Assembly (NCBI GenBank): GCA_964023275.1 | Contig: OZ029928.1 | Location: forward strand, 1,612,001 to 1,676,000 | Length of the DNA: 64,000 bases | Direction of reading: 5' to 3' | From: Norana najaformis | Taxonomy: Eukaryota; Annelida; Clitellata; Crassiclitellata; Hormogastridae | In this document: one piece after another, positions 49,336 to 60,040 of the stretch | Layout: each line of letters begins with the position of its first letter | Position numbering within the stretch: the stretch's first letter is position 1 | Position numbers and translations under genes: made by a program | Notes under the pieces: generated by a model | The model's input: only the letters and a program-made list of their open reading frames with translations | Databases searched by the model: none | What the model was told of the DNA's origin: nothing

Positions 49336-49604
49336 TTGTAACTAGGCTTAAGTGATCTAACATATAGTATATTCTTTTAGATTGTTAACCAGTGAAGATA
49401 TTCAAGGACAGAAGTACTGTAGTAGTGCTTAGAGTTCTAGTGAAAGCACGCGCCAGTGCATTCCGGATGGAGTGGAGAAGGTTATTTTTGGATGATGTCT
49501 ATGTTCAAGAACAGCGAATTCTGGAGGTCGCAATTATGTGTTTCTTCTTCACGGATGTAATCCAATAGTGAAGCCCAGTCAAGTTACAACCATAGATATA
49601 ATAA

Positions 49605-49682
49605 CACTGGATACAGCATACAGGCAGGCCGACAGCCAGATGGCTACGGCAGATGGTGTTTCGGATTGGAGGCCGAGAGAGA

Positions 49683-49735
<53 letters not shown>

Positions 49736-50605
49736 CAGAGACAGAGAGACAGACAGAGAGACAGACAGAGAGATGTGGGGAAGAGGAAAAAGCAGTATAA
49801 GATTTTTGGAAAAGTGACGTTTTCAGTTTTTGAGTGAAAGACCAGCCAGAAATTGCCAGAGGTGAAGTGTTGGTGAGTTCTTTTGATGGGTCAGATAACT
49901 GTATAGCCATAGCTGCTCCACCCCTCTGTAATAAATTCTGGTGGGAGTTTATTCCAGAGCGGTGGAGCAGCTATGGCTATATAGCGACTTCCAAATTTTA
50001 AGGATGAAATGATGGGGGGAAGAAGTGTTAGGACAGAATAGGATTGGGTTGAACGGAGTGGTTGGAATGCAAATAAATGACAAAATAGGAGGGTTGGGAA
50101 GATTGAATTGTGTTATAGGTAAGCGAAAGGATTTTATACTCTCTGTGTTCAGGTACTGTATTTTTAATCCAGTGAAATGATTTGAGAACAGGACCAATGT
50201 GATAGGGTGTGGGAGTTTTGGTGACTGCATGAGCAAGAGCATTTTGGATAGCCTGAAGGCGGTTTATTTGAGTGGTATCTACACTGATAAAAAGTGAATT
50301 GAATTGGACTATGGATGTGGCAATGGTAGATGCAGTTTTGAAGTCAAGCATATGTAAGGCAAATTGTGCAAAGGTCATGAATATGCATAAAGCAAGAATG
50401 GGAAAGATGGGTGATATGATCAGAAAAGGTGAGGATTTGGTAGAATATTACACCTAATTTGCAGACAGGAGTCAGCGTTAATGGTGTTGGTGGAGGTAGA
50501 ATCCGGGTTGAGGTAGATAGAAGGATCAGGAATTTTCTTGACGTTGTCACATAGGCCAACAAGTAGGAATTTGGTTTTAGATGGGTTCAGGCACAACAGA
50601 TCAGA
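49605..50605 (-). mobile_element. CR1/Jockey-like LINE, longest family D copy
   Basis: The minus strand carries LLCLNPSKTKFLLVGLCDNV near 50520-50600, then INRLQAIQNALAHAVTKTPT, HIGPVLKSFHWIK and YKILSLTYNTIQSSQPSY (50028-50378), then KSLYSHSCSTALE. These are RT motif E and thumb segments of the CR1/Jockey type. A (GA)n run at 49676-49770 interrupts its 3' part. Confidence 0.85.
49676..49772. repeat. (GA)n / (GACA)n microsatellite
   Basis: GA dinucleotides grading into GAGACAGACA units. Frames across it are low-complexity and not genes. Confidence 0.97.
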
Positions 50606-51002
50606 AGGTGGAATGGTGAAAATGAATAGAAAGAATTCAGTGCTACAGCAAAGTTTATATTGGGCCCAAATGGTACTATTCCCATGTGGGGCCCCTGCAT
50701 TTTGGACCTATCAAATGTTCATGGGCATGCTGGCAGGGCTATAGTAATACAACTGTAATATTACTGTGAATTCATAATTTATACTAAAATAGTTTCAACA
50801 CACGCACACACACACACAGTAAACTAATTTTAATATGAATTTTTAAAATTATGAATTTGTGTCAAATTGGCATGCCTTTCCCCAAACAACATCATATGTA
50901 GGGCGTATGTAGCTATATGACAGTATATTCCCAGATAGGCTTCATATTTCCTGTACATGGTACGGAAGGATGGTAACATTGCAAACATAGGATTCATATA
51001 AC

Positions 51003-51400
51003 CTAGGGTATGTCATATATCTTACATATGACGTTGCTCATGGAATGCTGGAACCGTGCAATCACTGTAGCCCTATTTATACCCCTGTACTCTTCAGCAT
51101 ATAAATCATTTAGTGTGCTCATGAGATGACATACGAAATTAGCTGTATCTTCAATAAATATTTTTTTCCAGTAAATGAAATATAACTTGTCCTGCTGCTG
51201 GCATTTTGAAGTTAGTTTTATGAAACCAGGTTGGCCTTTCACACTGCAAAACCACCGCCTCAATGTATTTTGGTGAGGGAGACATGTGTTAATAGTTGTC
51301 CTCACATATTCGTAGGTCTTTGCTGAATGAACATGCAAAGTGAGGGCAAATGTACGCAACAGGGACTTGACTTTATTCTTTCATCTCACTTGGCATATGA
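51003..51400 (-). mobile_element. P-element/THAP9-like transposase fragment
   Basis: The minus strand reads RTFALTLHVHSAKTYEYVRT, then INTCLPHQNTLRRWFCSVKG and QPGFIKLTSKCQQQDKLY. This is the conserved segment upstream of the catalytic core in THAP9/P-element transposases. Only about 120 residues remain, the catalytic residues are absent, and no terminal repeats were found. Confidence 0.75.
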
Positions 51401-52159
51401 TTTAGACATTTTCAAAAATGTATACTTCGACAGCGCTCAACTTTCCTCTAGGGCGCATACGACCGTGCGAAGCTCAGCTTTCTGCCACCCATGACGTCAT
51501 TTGACCCAGGAGATGTTGGCTTCACTGTGTAGCACAGAAATCGGGGTGTATGCTGTATCCGGTGTTATTATATCTATGGTTACAACAGGCCAGGGAAACG
51601 AGAACAACAGAAGTTTCACGATTAAAGAGAAGTCAGATTACGATGAGTAAGCCTTTGATGAAATCCTAAGGTAACAACAGATACATTACAGTTGAAAATA
51701 TGAAACTAATTCTAATAAGTAATGTAGGCTATTGTAATTTGACGTAACACAGTGTGTAATTTGTCAATGATTTGTAGTTTGTAATATGTAATTGTAATTA
51801 TTATTGTAATTTGTAATAACATGACAAGTGTCGACACATAATACAGTAACTTCACTGCATGCTTTGACGCGAAACTGCAAAGAAATGTGCAGATGTCTGC
51901 GTTTGTGAAATATTCAATTTTTCTGATGTGACGTATCACATTTCTTGTAACTGTTCTCTCACATGTAAGCCCACATACGGATATCAAATGCTGTGCATGT
52001 CTATTGAATGTATGGGCGGATAATATGCAGAAAAGGGTTATATCGTGGTACCCTTATTCTGTCGTCAGATGCAGAAGCGTTTAGTAATTTGATAAAGCCC
52101 TTGTTTATTTAGACGGGTTCACATTTGTTCCAACCATGCAGAATGATGTGTATGTATGT
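51401..52159. other. Intergenic DNA, nothing recognised
   Basis: No gene or named element seen; AT-rich, with one more GC-rich patch at 51430-51500. Confidence 0.45.
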
Positions 52160-52525
52160 ACTGAATGACTGAAAATTTACTGACACTAGAGCACCAACAT
52201 ACAATAAAGTATAACATCAAATACAAATAAAAGATAGCATATGCACATTGCTGGTTCAGGTCAACGGGTCAACAGGAAAGGGTCAGACATGCTCGCTTAA
52301 AACTCAGCTGGCACATTTACAGTGTTAACATATGACGATTATACAAACATGAAAACTTTGACACTCCAAAAAAGACATTCATTATAATTAATTACATATG
52401 AAAACGCTAATACAGACTAATTAAGTAGTATCTTATTTTAAATTGACAAATAGTCATTATATTTCTTACATCATCTGGAAGAGAATTCCATACTGCCGGG
52501 TCAGTACATTTAATGTGTGAAGGAA
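52160..52525 (-). mobile_element. 3' end copy of the LINE at 20640-23640
   Basis: Its reverse complement follows the 3' end of the intronic LINE closely, including CTGACCCGGCA then TGGAATTCTCTTC, the (G/A)TTGACCC(A/G)TTGACCTG core and TATGTTGGTGCTC before the end. It is a 5'-truncated copy, showing the family is dispersed. Confidence 0.85.
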
Positions 52526-52532
52526 TGTATCT

Positions 52533-52625
52533 ATGTGTGTACGTATGTATGCGTGTATGTATGTATCTATGAATTTTTGTGTATGCATGTATGTGACTGC
52601 ATGTGCGTATGTAAATATGTATGGA
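52533..52625. repeat. (GTAT)n imperfect microsatellite
   Basis: GTATGTAT and GTGTATG units next to the LINE 3' copy. Confidence 0.85.
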
Positions 52626-52769
52626 TACTTATTTAGCGCCTTGTGCAGCCGAAACAGTTGGAATTGTCAGCGGAAAATTGTCTATAAAAACGGTCCAATG
52701 CAAGAGAGAGCGCGCTGTGACCTAGTCACTGCACGGAGTCGGTGAATAATAAGGTCCTCGGGCTGCAGC

Positions 52770-52925
52770 TAACCGCGATCACTCGACCAAGAGACGAGGA
52801 TCACTCCGTCCAGGCACATTCCCTCTTCCCCTGAGAAGCCAAGAAGCTCTTTCTGCGCAGGAATGTTTGTTCTGTTCAGCTCTCTCAAAATAACGTCGTT
52901 CAGCATACTGTGTGCTGTTGTTTGC
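52770..52925 (-). mobile_element. Fragment of the R2/R4-type LINE C-terminal domain
   Basis: The minus strand reads MLNDVILRELNRTNIPAQKE then LLGFSGEEG, matching MLNDIIWRALTRANIPAQRE in LINE copy 2, and stops at VSWSSDRG. It joins a different LINE at about 52925. Confidence 0.75.
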
Positions 52926-54935
52926 CTCCTTCTCCTCTGCAAATTCAGTCTTCTCTTTCTGATGATTTTCTGTATATCCTCTTGTCTCGTCCTTTCTCTT
53001 ATAGTTTTATTTGATATCTTATCACCCCATGAAATGTGCAGAATTCTTCTCAGCCATCTGTGATGTGCTGCCTTCAGTATTTTCTTGTTTGCCACCATCA
53101 TTGGTCAAGTTTCTGATCCATATAGTAGTGTGCTTAATATTAAGGCCTCATACAAACGAATCTTTGTCCTCAAACTACGCCCGTTGTTCATCCATATCTT
53201 TTCAAGTCTTCCAAAAGCAGCATTTGTCTTTCCTATGCGTATCCTTACACATACGCGCAGCTGTTGTCTGCTGTTATTAAGCTACCGAGGGAGCAGAAAT
53301 CATCCACAAACTCAATCTCCTTGTCATCAATCATGATCTTTTCCATTTCAATCCATTTTCCTATCTTCATGATTTTGGTCTTTCGGGACTGATAGTAAGT
53401 CCCACCTTCTCTGCCTCCTCCTGGGCTTAAGACACCAGTTCTGTCATACCTTTCAAAGTGCTGTCCCGCAGAGCGATATCATCGGCGAAGTTCAGGTCTT
53501 TCAACATATCGCCGTTTATCCATTTCAATCCAATGTTACTGCCTTCCGTCACTCTCGACATCACCCAATCCACAACTAGGGCAAAAGTCATCAGTGACAA
53601 AACGCATCCCTGATGATTGCCAGTTACAATCTGAAACTACTCACTCACCTCTCCGCCGTTTCTCACAGCGCATCGACTGTCATCATAAAGGCTCTTGGTG
53701 ACATCAATTATCTTAGTTGGAGATCCATCTCTTCAAAATCCCCTTGTGAATCTCTCTGGACACTGTCAAGGCCTTTTTGAAATCAACAAAATTACTCAGT
53801 ACAGGAACTTCCCACATCAGAGTCTTCTCAATTATCTAAGTGTGAAAATTTGCTCACAGCAGGATCGCCCTGGTCTAAGCCCTGCCTGTTCCTGTCTCAG
53901 ATTTTGGTGTACACCAGCCATCATACGATTCAGCATCATTGTGACCATGACCTATTCAGGGATCGACAGTAGAGTGATGCCTCTCCAATTTGAGCATTCG
54001 CTCAAATTTCACTTTTTTAGGGATTGGAATGATGATGCCATCTCTCGATGCAATCGATATTCTGCCTATTGCCCATATGTTGTTGCGCTACTTTGTTAGT
54101 TCTCTTATCACTGTCTCGCCCCATATTTAATCATTTCGGCTTTTATTCAGTCATTTCCTGCAGCCTTTCCATTCTTCAGACTCTTGGTTGCCTTTCGTAT
54201 CTCTACTTCTTTGTTAACATCTTCTATAACGATTTCCAACTCCTGAACTTCCTCTTCCAAGTTCAAGCCTTCCAGATGTGTTATTGCTTTCGAATAGTTT
54301 AGGATACTCTCAAATGTTCTGTCCAGCGTCTCATCTGGTCCTCACTCGTTTTTGTCATCATTCTGTCCATCGATCTTTTTATCGGGAGGTTCTGTATCCT
54401 GTGCTTCCTGGAAGTTATTTCACTATACGAAACAAAGTTTTGGAATCTCGTCTTCTTCCTGCTTCTACCGCTTCAGTTATTCTCTCTAAGGTGTACTTAT
54501 TTATGTCGTGTCTACACTTCCTCTTACACGTAACTTCCATATCCTTTCCTCTGTATGTTTTAGTCAGATCTTGTTGGCCAATTCAACTAGTCCTTGTCTG
54601 CTCCATTTTCTGCTTAAGAAGTTTCCTTTCATCTATTGCCTGCCACTTTCTGTTGAGATCCACGATTCCTTTTTGCATCCTCTTTTGAAACCTAGAATCT
54701 TTTTACCAGTCTTTGTGACTGTGTTGCTCCATCTCTCCCATTCTGTATCAATGTCGGTCTCGTCTACATCCTTCGCAATTCTCCAAGATAGTAAACCTGT
54801 TCTTTAATTCCAACTCATTGTTTTTGTATCGGCTGTTCCTTCAGGCTATCGGTATTTACAACCATTCTCCTCTGGTAGTTTCTTTAGTTTTATCTTTATT
54901 TTTGCAACCAGAAGATGGTGGTATGATGCTATATC
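52926..54935 (-). mobile_element. Non-LTR retrotransposon fragment with RT
   Basis: The minus strand, broken by frame changes, shows in order GADIASYHHLLVAKIKIKLK (end of the endonuclease domain, near 54920), RT motif B QGCVLSLMTFALVVDWVMSR (near 53550-53620), the RT active site DLNFADDIALR (near 53480) and the C-terminal ILKAAHHRWLRRILHISWGD (near 53050). Gene-sized but decayed. The open frames seen on the plus strand across it are antisense shadows. Confidence 0.85.
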
Positions 54936-54939
54936 TGCG

Positions 54940-55190
54940 CCTCGTGTCGTTCAACTGGTGAACCATGCCGTGCTGTTGGTCAACCGTGTCGTTAAAATGG
55001 TGAACCACACCGTCCTGGTGGTCACACGTGTCGTTCAACTCGTGAACCATGCCGTGCTGTTGGTCAACCGTGTCGTTCAGTTTGTGAGCCATGCCGTTCT
55101 TCTGGTCAGTCGTTCCTGTCCGACGGTCAGCAGCTCCGTTCAGGTGGTCCGGTTCAATATACGGGAGCGACGGTGGATTCGAGTCGTCTA
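54940..55190. repeat. 42-bp minisatellite, about five copies
   Basis: Unit GTGTCGTTCAACTGGTGAAC followed by CATGCCGTGCTGTTGGTCAACC, varying by copy. Because 42 is a multiple of three, both strands stay open and read as 14-residue repeats (RVVQLVNHAVLLVN on plus, HELNDTCDHQDGVV-like on minus). It abuts the truncated 5' side of the LINE. Confidence 0.9.
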
Positions 55191-57000
55191 CCGAGTCATA
55201 TTTTTCGTCAGGTCTGTCGTGTTCGGCCCAGCACGATATTACCGAGGATGATCCAGTAAAGTCGTAGTCATCGGCCGACTGTCTTCTTTCTTCATAATCC
55301 TTGGTACAGAGGGATTAACACAGACTTCTGGTACAGGACGTCGTTTGTATGGGTCGATACAAGGATAAGAGGAGCTTTACGGTTTCGGTTGAGTGACTAG
55401 ACTAGAGGGGTAGTAGCATTAAAGTTAAATAGAATTGTTGATTTTATATATTAATTTAGGATAGTATTCCAGTTAAGGGTGTATTTATTACAATTATACT
55501 TTTTATAAGATTGAGAATTATTGACAGTGATTAGTGAATTGTTGTTTGGTATGTTTGTGGATATTAAAGAAAGGGTAGGTGATTGGATAGTTGTGTCGAG
55601 ATGAGGGAATGGATTAATTCATGGTTGTTTTGGAAGGCATAAGTTGAGTAGTAGGCGGGTCCTTGGGGTCCTCGGGCGAAACTTTTGTTTTTAAGATTTA
55701 TATAATGGATGGATTTTTACAGCATTGTGGTACCTCATAGAGCTCTGGTTATGTCATGTAATAGAGATTTGTATTTTGTTATAGTTTGACGACTTTGTAG
55801 TGCCTCGTTGAGGTTTGGTGCGTTTTGTGTAGAGTATATAGTAATTTGTGATTAATGTTTCGTCCCGAGTTCCTATATTGCAGTTATAGTCTGTGTGTAG
55901 GTGTTAGAATGTGAACAGTTGGGATACGTGTGTATGTTTGGGGTTGTGCATTACATGGGTTACCTAATCGAGTGATGAGTTGGTTGTTTTTTGATAGAAC
56001 TGGTTGAGTCGTTTGAGGAATTTACTTAATCTGGAGTTGTGAATGTGTAGTGTTCTTAGCCTTGATGACTTTTGTGTCACGTTGACTTTTGTTTTGACTA
56101 GGCATAGTGTATTTTGTATAGTCCGTTAGGCTGTGATCTTCTTGTATTGTTCTGTCGGAATAGTCAATGATGGATGAATTTGAATTTCTCTCAATGATAT
56201 CAGGTTTTGTATGGATAAATTGAATTGTGTATTTTCTGGCTGCATTTGAGTGTCAGACTTTGTTTCGTCCATAACTGAGTTTTTATGTGGGGTGTTTTGT
56301 ACACGTTCCTTAGTTTTTATAGCTAATTTTGACCAGGTATTGAATTTTGTGTGGTAGCGCACTTTGTACAAGTCCATGTGACTTTAAATGCTTACTGCAT
56401 TTGTTTCCGAGAAGACAGAGTCCAGACACTCTCTTACAGATGCACAAACAGATGTTGAGAAGAGACTATCTAAGGGAGATGGAGATAGATAGTTCGAGGG
56501 ATCGTTTTTCTGTCGTTTAATGTCGTCACTGAATTACTTGGAGGTTTTATTTGTACTGTGCGTGAGACAGTTTCCTTACGTGGAAGAAAGCACGATTTTA
56601 AATCGAGACGTTGTTTTGCTGGTTCTACCCCTGACAACGAATACGAACCATTTATTACCCAGCATGTAACAATATACACCTATACAGACCCTTATATATA
56701 GGTATCTGGCGATTTCTGACATATATTTATATATACGAAAGGCCTCAGGCTAGATAAGATGACAAGATAGTCTGAGCATGCACAACAACAGCTGTCAAGA
56801 ATTTCGAACAAATATTTTATTAGTGCACATTGCAGTAGTTCTAGTACTAGCAAAAGATATTTCACTTAATTTTAATCCTATGTTCCAAAAATTTAACAAA
56901 TGCTCTAAGTCAGTAAGTAAGAATTTTTTTGCGCGAGACAAAATCTCACGCTTCACCAACAAGGCGTAAATACAGCAAAAAATGAAGCAGCATTATAAAC
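55191..57000. other. Intergenic DNA, nothing recognised
   Basis: AT- and GT-rich sequence with no exon, RNA gene or repeat that I can name. Confidence 0.45.
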
Positions 57001-57004
57001 GGCT

Positions 57005-57205
57005 TAACCAATATAATTATACATTAATTGGAATAAGCCATTCCAAATATAATTATACAGTAATTGGAATAACCCATTCCAAATATAATTATACAGTAAT
57101 TCGAATAAGTCATTCCAAATATAATTAATTATGCAGTAGTTGGAATAAGCCATTTCAAATACAATTATGCAGTAACTGGAATAAGCCATTCCAATTAAAC
57201 AATTC
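57005..57205. repeat. 36-bp minisatellite, about six copies
   Basis: Unit AATAAGCCATTCCAAATATA then ATTATACAGTAATTGG, with small length changes in the fourth copy. Confidence 0.9.
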
Positions 57206-57233
57206 CAAAACAAATAGATTTAGGGTGAGCCAC

Positions 57234-57665
57234 TCAAAACATAGAACCAATGCCTCCTTCAAAACCCTGCACTAGTCGATTTATACAAAATAATAAGCCG
57301 AGTGTTGAATCAGGACGTCCGTATAAGATACCCGCAAAATGACCTACTTTGGAATCATAACTCCTCATTTCCGCATTTGGCAGCTTTTTATCTCGTCTGC
57401 TTCTGCCCAGTATTCTTCTCAGCCAGTTCATTTCCACCACCAGTAATCTCCCTTCATCCTCCTTTAGTATGCACCAGCACTCTGATCCATACAGCAGCAC
57501 CGGGATGACAAGTGCTTCATATAGTTTCATCTTTGTCTTTATCGATACACTGTATGTTTTCCACATCTTGCTCAATCTACCAAACGCCGTCGATGCCAGA
57601 CCAATCCTCCGTTTTATATCTTTTGTACATTGGCCATCTTCCGTTATTAATCCTCCCAAGTACAC
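57234..57665 (-). mobile_element. LINE fragment, RT C-terminal region
   Basis: The minus strand reads YLGGLITEDGQCTKDIKRRI, LYEALVIPVLLYGSECWCIL and EMNWLRRILGRSRRDK, the usual C-terminal segments of animal non-LTR RTs, over about 140 open residues. It is truncated on both sides and lies just downstream of the zinc-finger gene. Confidence 0.83.
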
Positions 57666-57788
57666 AAACTCTGTAACTTGTTAAGCTCTTCATTATCTAT
57701 TTCCACCCTCAGCTCCTTGTGTTGTTCCCAGTAGTCACTGTTTTGGTTTTCTGCACATTTGTATTTCTCACTCTCATAGAAATACATT

Positions 57789-59408
57789 TCAGCAGAAGTC
57801 AATAAATGATTCATCTGGGGGAGTGTTGCGATGGTCAGAACAGTGCTCCAGAAATGCTTCCTCCTTTTGAAACAATTCATTGCATATTCCACATCCATAA
57901 GCTCTTCCCATGAAAGGTTTCAATTTCTCAAGTGATTTCATGTTCTTAATGGAAATCAATTTTCCAATTTCAATTTCCTTGGAAAGGCTGAGAACTTCAC
58001 TAGGATGGGCATCTGGCAGACACGTGTTCCATGAAACGATCTCAGTAATGCTTGTGCCACTTAACGAGTCAGATCTCATACCTTGTCTACTAGATGCACA
58101 GCTTACTGTGAGAGAATCAGAAGTCTTTAACATTGCACAATGTATAATGTGCTTTGTAAGATTTACTTTGCATCTAAAAGCTTCACTGCATATATGGCAA
58201 ATGAATGGTTTTTCTCCATTATGAGTTCCAATGTGATTTTTCAGATAATCTTCTGATGGCAGTGACTTCTGACAACACCGGCACATGTGTGGTTTTTCTT
58301 CATCTTGGAGTCTTACGTGCCTCTTAAGAGCATTATGTAATACACAGGGCAGTTGACAGAGATGACTTTTCTGTGACTTTTCATCAGTATGAATCCTCAT
58401 GTGAATTCTGAAAGAATTGTATGCTGCAAATGATTTCTGACAATGCTGGCATTTGTATGGTTTTTCTCCTGTATGCGTTCTCACATGTCTCTTCAAATTA
58501 CCAACAATGGCAAATGATTTCTCACATTGCTGGCATTTGTATGGTTCTTCTCCTGCATGAGTTCTGGTGTGCATCTTAAGAGTATAATTTAATGCAAATG
58601 ATTTCTGACATAAACGGCATATGTATGGTTTTTCTCCTGTATGGGTTCTCATGTGTCCCTTCAAAGTACCACCCCTGGGAAATGATTTCTGACATAAATG
58701 GCATTTGTATGGTTTTTCTCCAGCATGGACTTTCATGTGATCTCTTAGATGACCATTCTGTCCGAATACTTTCTGACAAAAATTACATATGTACGGTTTT
58801 TCTCCAGTATGAGTTCTCATGTGTATCTTCAAAGTACCACTACCGGTAAATGATTTCTGACATAACTGGCATTTGTATGGTTTTTCTCCTGTATGCGTTC
58901 TCATGTGTATCTTCAAAGTACCACTACCGGTAAATGATTTCTGACATAACTGGCATTTGTATGGTTTTTCTCCTGTATGCTTTCTCATATGTCTCTTCAA
59001 ATCACAACCATCAGCATATGATTTCTGACATAACTGGCATTTGTATGGTTTTTCTCCTGTATGCTTTCTCATATGTCTCTTCAAATTACAACCACTAGCA
59101 TATGATTTCTGACATAACTGGCAATTGTATGGTTTTTCTCCTGTATGCATTCTTATGTGTGTCTTCAAAGTACCACTATGGGTAAACGATTTCTGACATA
59201 ACTGGCATTTGTATGGTTTTTCTCCAGTATGCTTTCTTATGTGTGTCTTCAAATTACCACCATGGGTAAATGATTTCTGACATAACTGGCATTTGTAAAG
59301 TCTTTCTCCAGTATGGGTTCTCATATGCCTTTCCAGATGAGCATTGTCTGGAAATGATTTAGTGCACAATCCACATTTGTAAAGCTTCTCTCCAGTATGG
59401 TGTCTCAT
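57789..59408 (-). CDS. C2H2 zinc-finger protein, about 16 fingers
   Basis: 539 residues in one exon, starting MRHHTGEKLYKCGLC with a good A at -3 and an in-frame stop upstream. Twelve well-formed Krueppel fingers run from residue 10 to about 345 with TGEKP linkers. A thirteenth is degenerate (QKSHLCQLPCVLHNALKRHV), two more follow (HMCRCCQKSLPSEDYLKNHI and FICHICSEAF...HIIHC), then a serine-rich spacer and a lone last finger (YGCGICNELF...HCSDH). Fingers 6 and 7 are nearly identical, as are 4 and 5, so the array grew recently. It is probably a sequence-specific DNA-binding nuclear protein. No KRAB, SCAN or BTB domain is seen; 5' non-coding exons are likely. Confidence 0.88.
   Translation of the reverse strand: MRHHTGEKLYKCGLCTKSFPDNAHLERHMRTHTGERLYKCQLCQKSFTHGGNLKTHIRKHTGEKPYKCQLCQKSFTHSGTLKTHIRMHTGEKPYNCQLCQKSYASGCNLKRHMRKHTGEKPYKCQLCQKSYADGCDLKRHMRKHTGEKPYKCQLCQKSFTGSGTLKIHMRTHTGEKPYKCQLCQKSFTGSGTLKIHMRTHTGEKPYICNFCQKVFGQNGHLRDHMKVHAGEKPYKCHLCQKSFPRGGTLKGHMRTHTGEKPYICRLCQKSFALNYTLKMHTRTHAGEEPYKCQQCEKSFAIVGNLKRHVRTHTGEKPYKCQHCQKSFAAYNSFRIHMRIHTDEKSQKSHLCQLPCVLHNALKRHVRLQDEEKPHMCRCCQKSLPSEDYLKNHIGTHNGEKPFICHICSEAFRCKVNLTKHIIHCAMLKTSDSLTVSCASSRQGMRSDSLSGTSITEIVSWNTCLPDAHPSEVLSLSKEIEIGKLISIKNMKSLEKLKPFMGRAYGCGICNELFQKEEAFLEHCSDHRNTPPDESFIDFC
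58813..58980 (-). repeat. Tandem 84-bp finger duplication
   Basis: Two 84-bp units encoding one finger plus linker each (core YKCQLCQKSFTGSGTLKIHM) are almost identical in DNA, starting at 58813 and 58897. Confidence 0.92.
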
Positions 59409-59481
59409 GATTGTTCAGTAAAATTTGTTGCACAAAGCTACACAGAGGTGTAAGTTATTTGCATGTGTCCTGCTTGTTTTT

Positions 59482-59880
59482 TAAATCGCAATCTCAGGTA
59501 TAAGTTTGTGAAAGGAATAAATGTCTCTTAAATTTCCAATTTTGTATTTTCCAGTATCTGACTACAAAAGAAGGAAGTTCGTTGTGTTACACTGGAACTG
59601 AAGACTTCAATCTGAGGATAAAGCAGATTATATTCAGCTTTTTACAGTACTTAAGAATTACCTTCTTCAAACTGCTTATGTTTCAAATCCTAATCTCAGG
59701 TATGAGTTTGTGAAAGGCATAAATGTTTCTTAGATTTAATTTTACTTCTTCTGGTATCTAGCTACAAGACAGACAAGTCTGTCATGTTACACTGGCACTG
59801 AAGACTTCAACAAGCAGATTAAGCTGATTATAATCAGGTCTTTTACTGCACTTAAGACTTACCTTCTTCAAATTTCTTAT
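59482..59880. repeat. Tandem duplication, about 201-bp unit
   Basis: ATCTCAGGTATAAGTTTGTG at 59491 recurs at 59693, and CCTTCTTCAA at 59661 recurs at 59862, so the offset is 201-202 bases. Each unit includes a minus-strand splice-donor-like GAAG|GTAA. Confidence 0.9.
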
Positions 59881-60034
59881 TCACCATAGACTGCCTCTTT
59901 ACAGGAACAATGACATTCTGAATATTGACCTGATTCCAAACTGGCTTTGGTGCTCCATCGGTTGATGCCAGGTGCATTAAAGAAAATAATAGTAACAATA
60001 ATAAGCCTCTCTCTGAAAGGCTGTCAGTTTCCAT
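59863..60034 (-). CDS. Putative first coding exon with signal peptide
   Basis: From ATG at 60034 it reads METDSLSERGLLLLLLFSLM then HLASTDGAPKPVWNQVNIQN, a typical secretory signal with a hydrophobic core (LLLLLLFSLMHLA). It ends AATTTGAAGAAG|GTAAGT, a strong donor in phase 1. The next exon was not found: joining it to the nearest acceptor before the zinc-finger ORF (near 59424) gives an early stop. So it may be the 5' exon of a separate gene, an exon whose partner is lost, or part of a zinc-finger 5' UTR. Confidence 0.4.
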
Positions 60035-60040
60035 CAACAA

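Noticed and set aside
49538-49837. Arg/Glu-run open frame
   Set aside because: Translation of the (GA)n microsatellite within a LINE; not a gene.
52863-54807. Hydrophobic plus-strand open frames up to 136 residues
   Set aside because: Antisense of the LINE reverse transcriptase on the minus strand, whose FADD and QGCVLS motifs are clear.
54958-55251. 97-residue repeat protein on plus and its mirror on minus
   Set aside because: Open only because the minisatellite unit is 42 bases; no start context, splice sites or conservation evidence.
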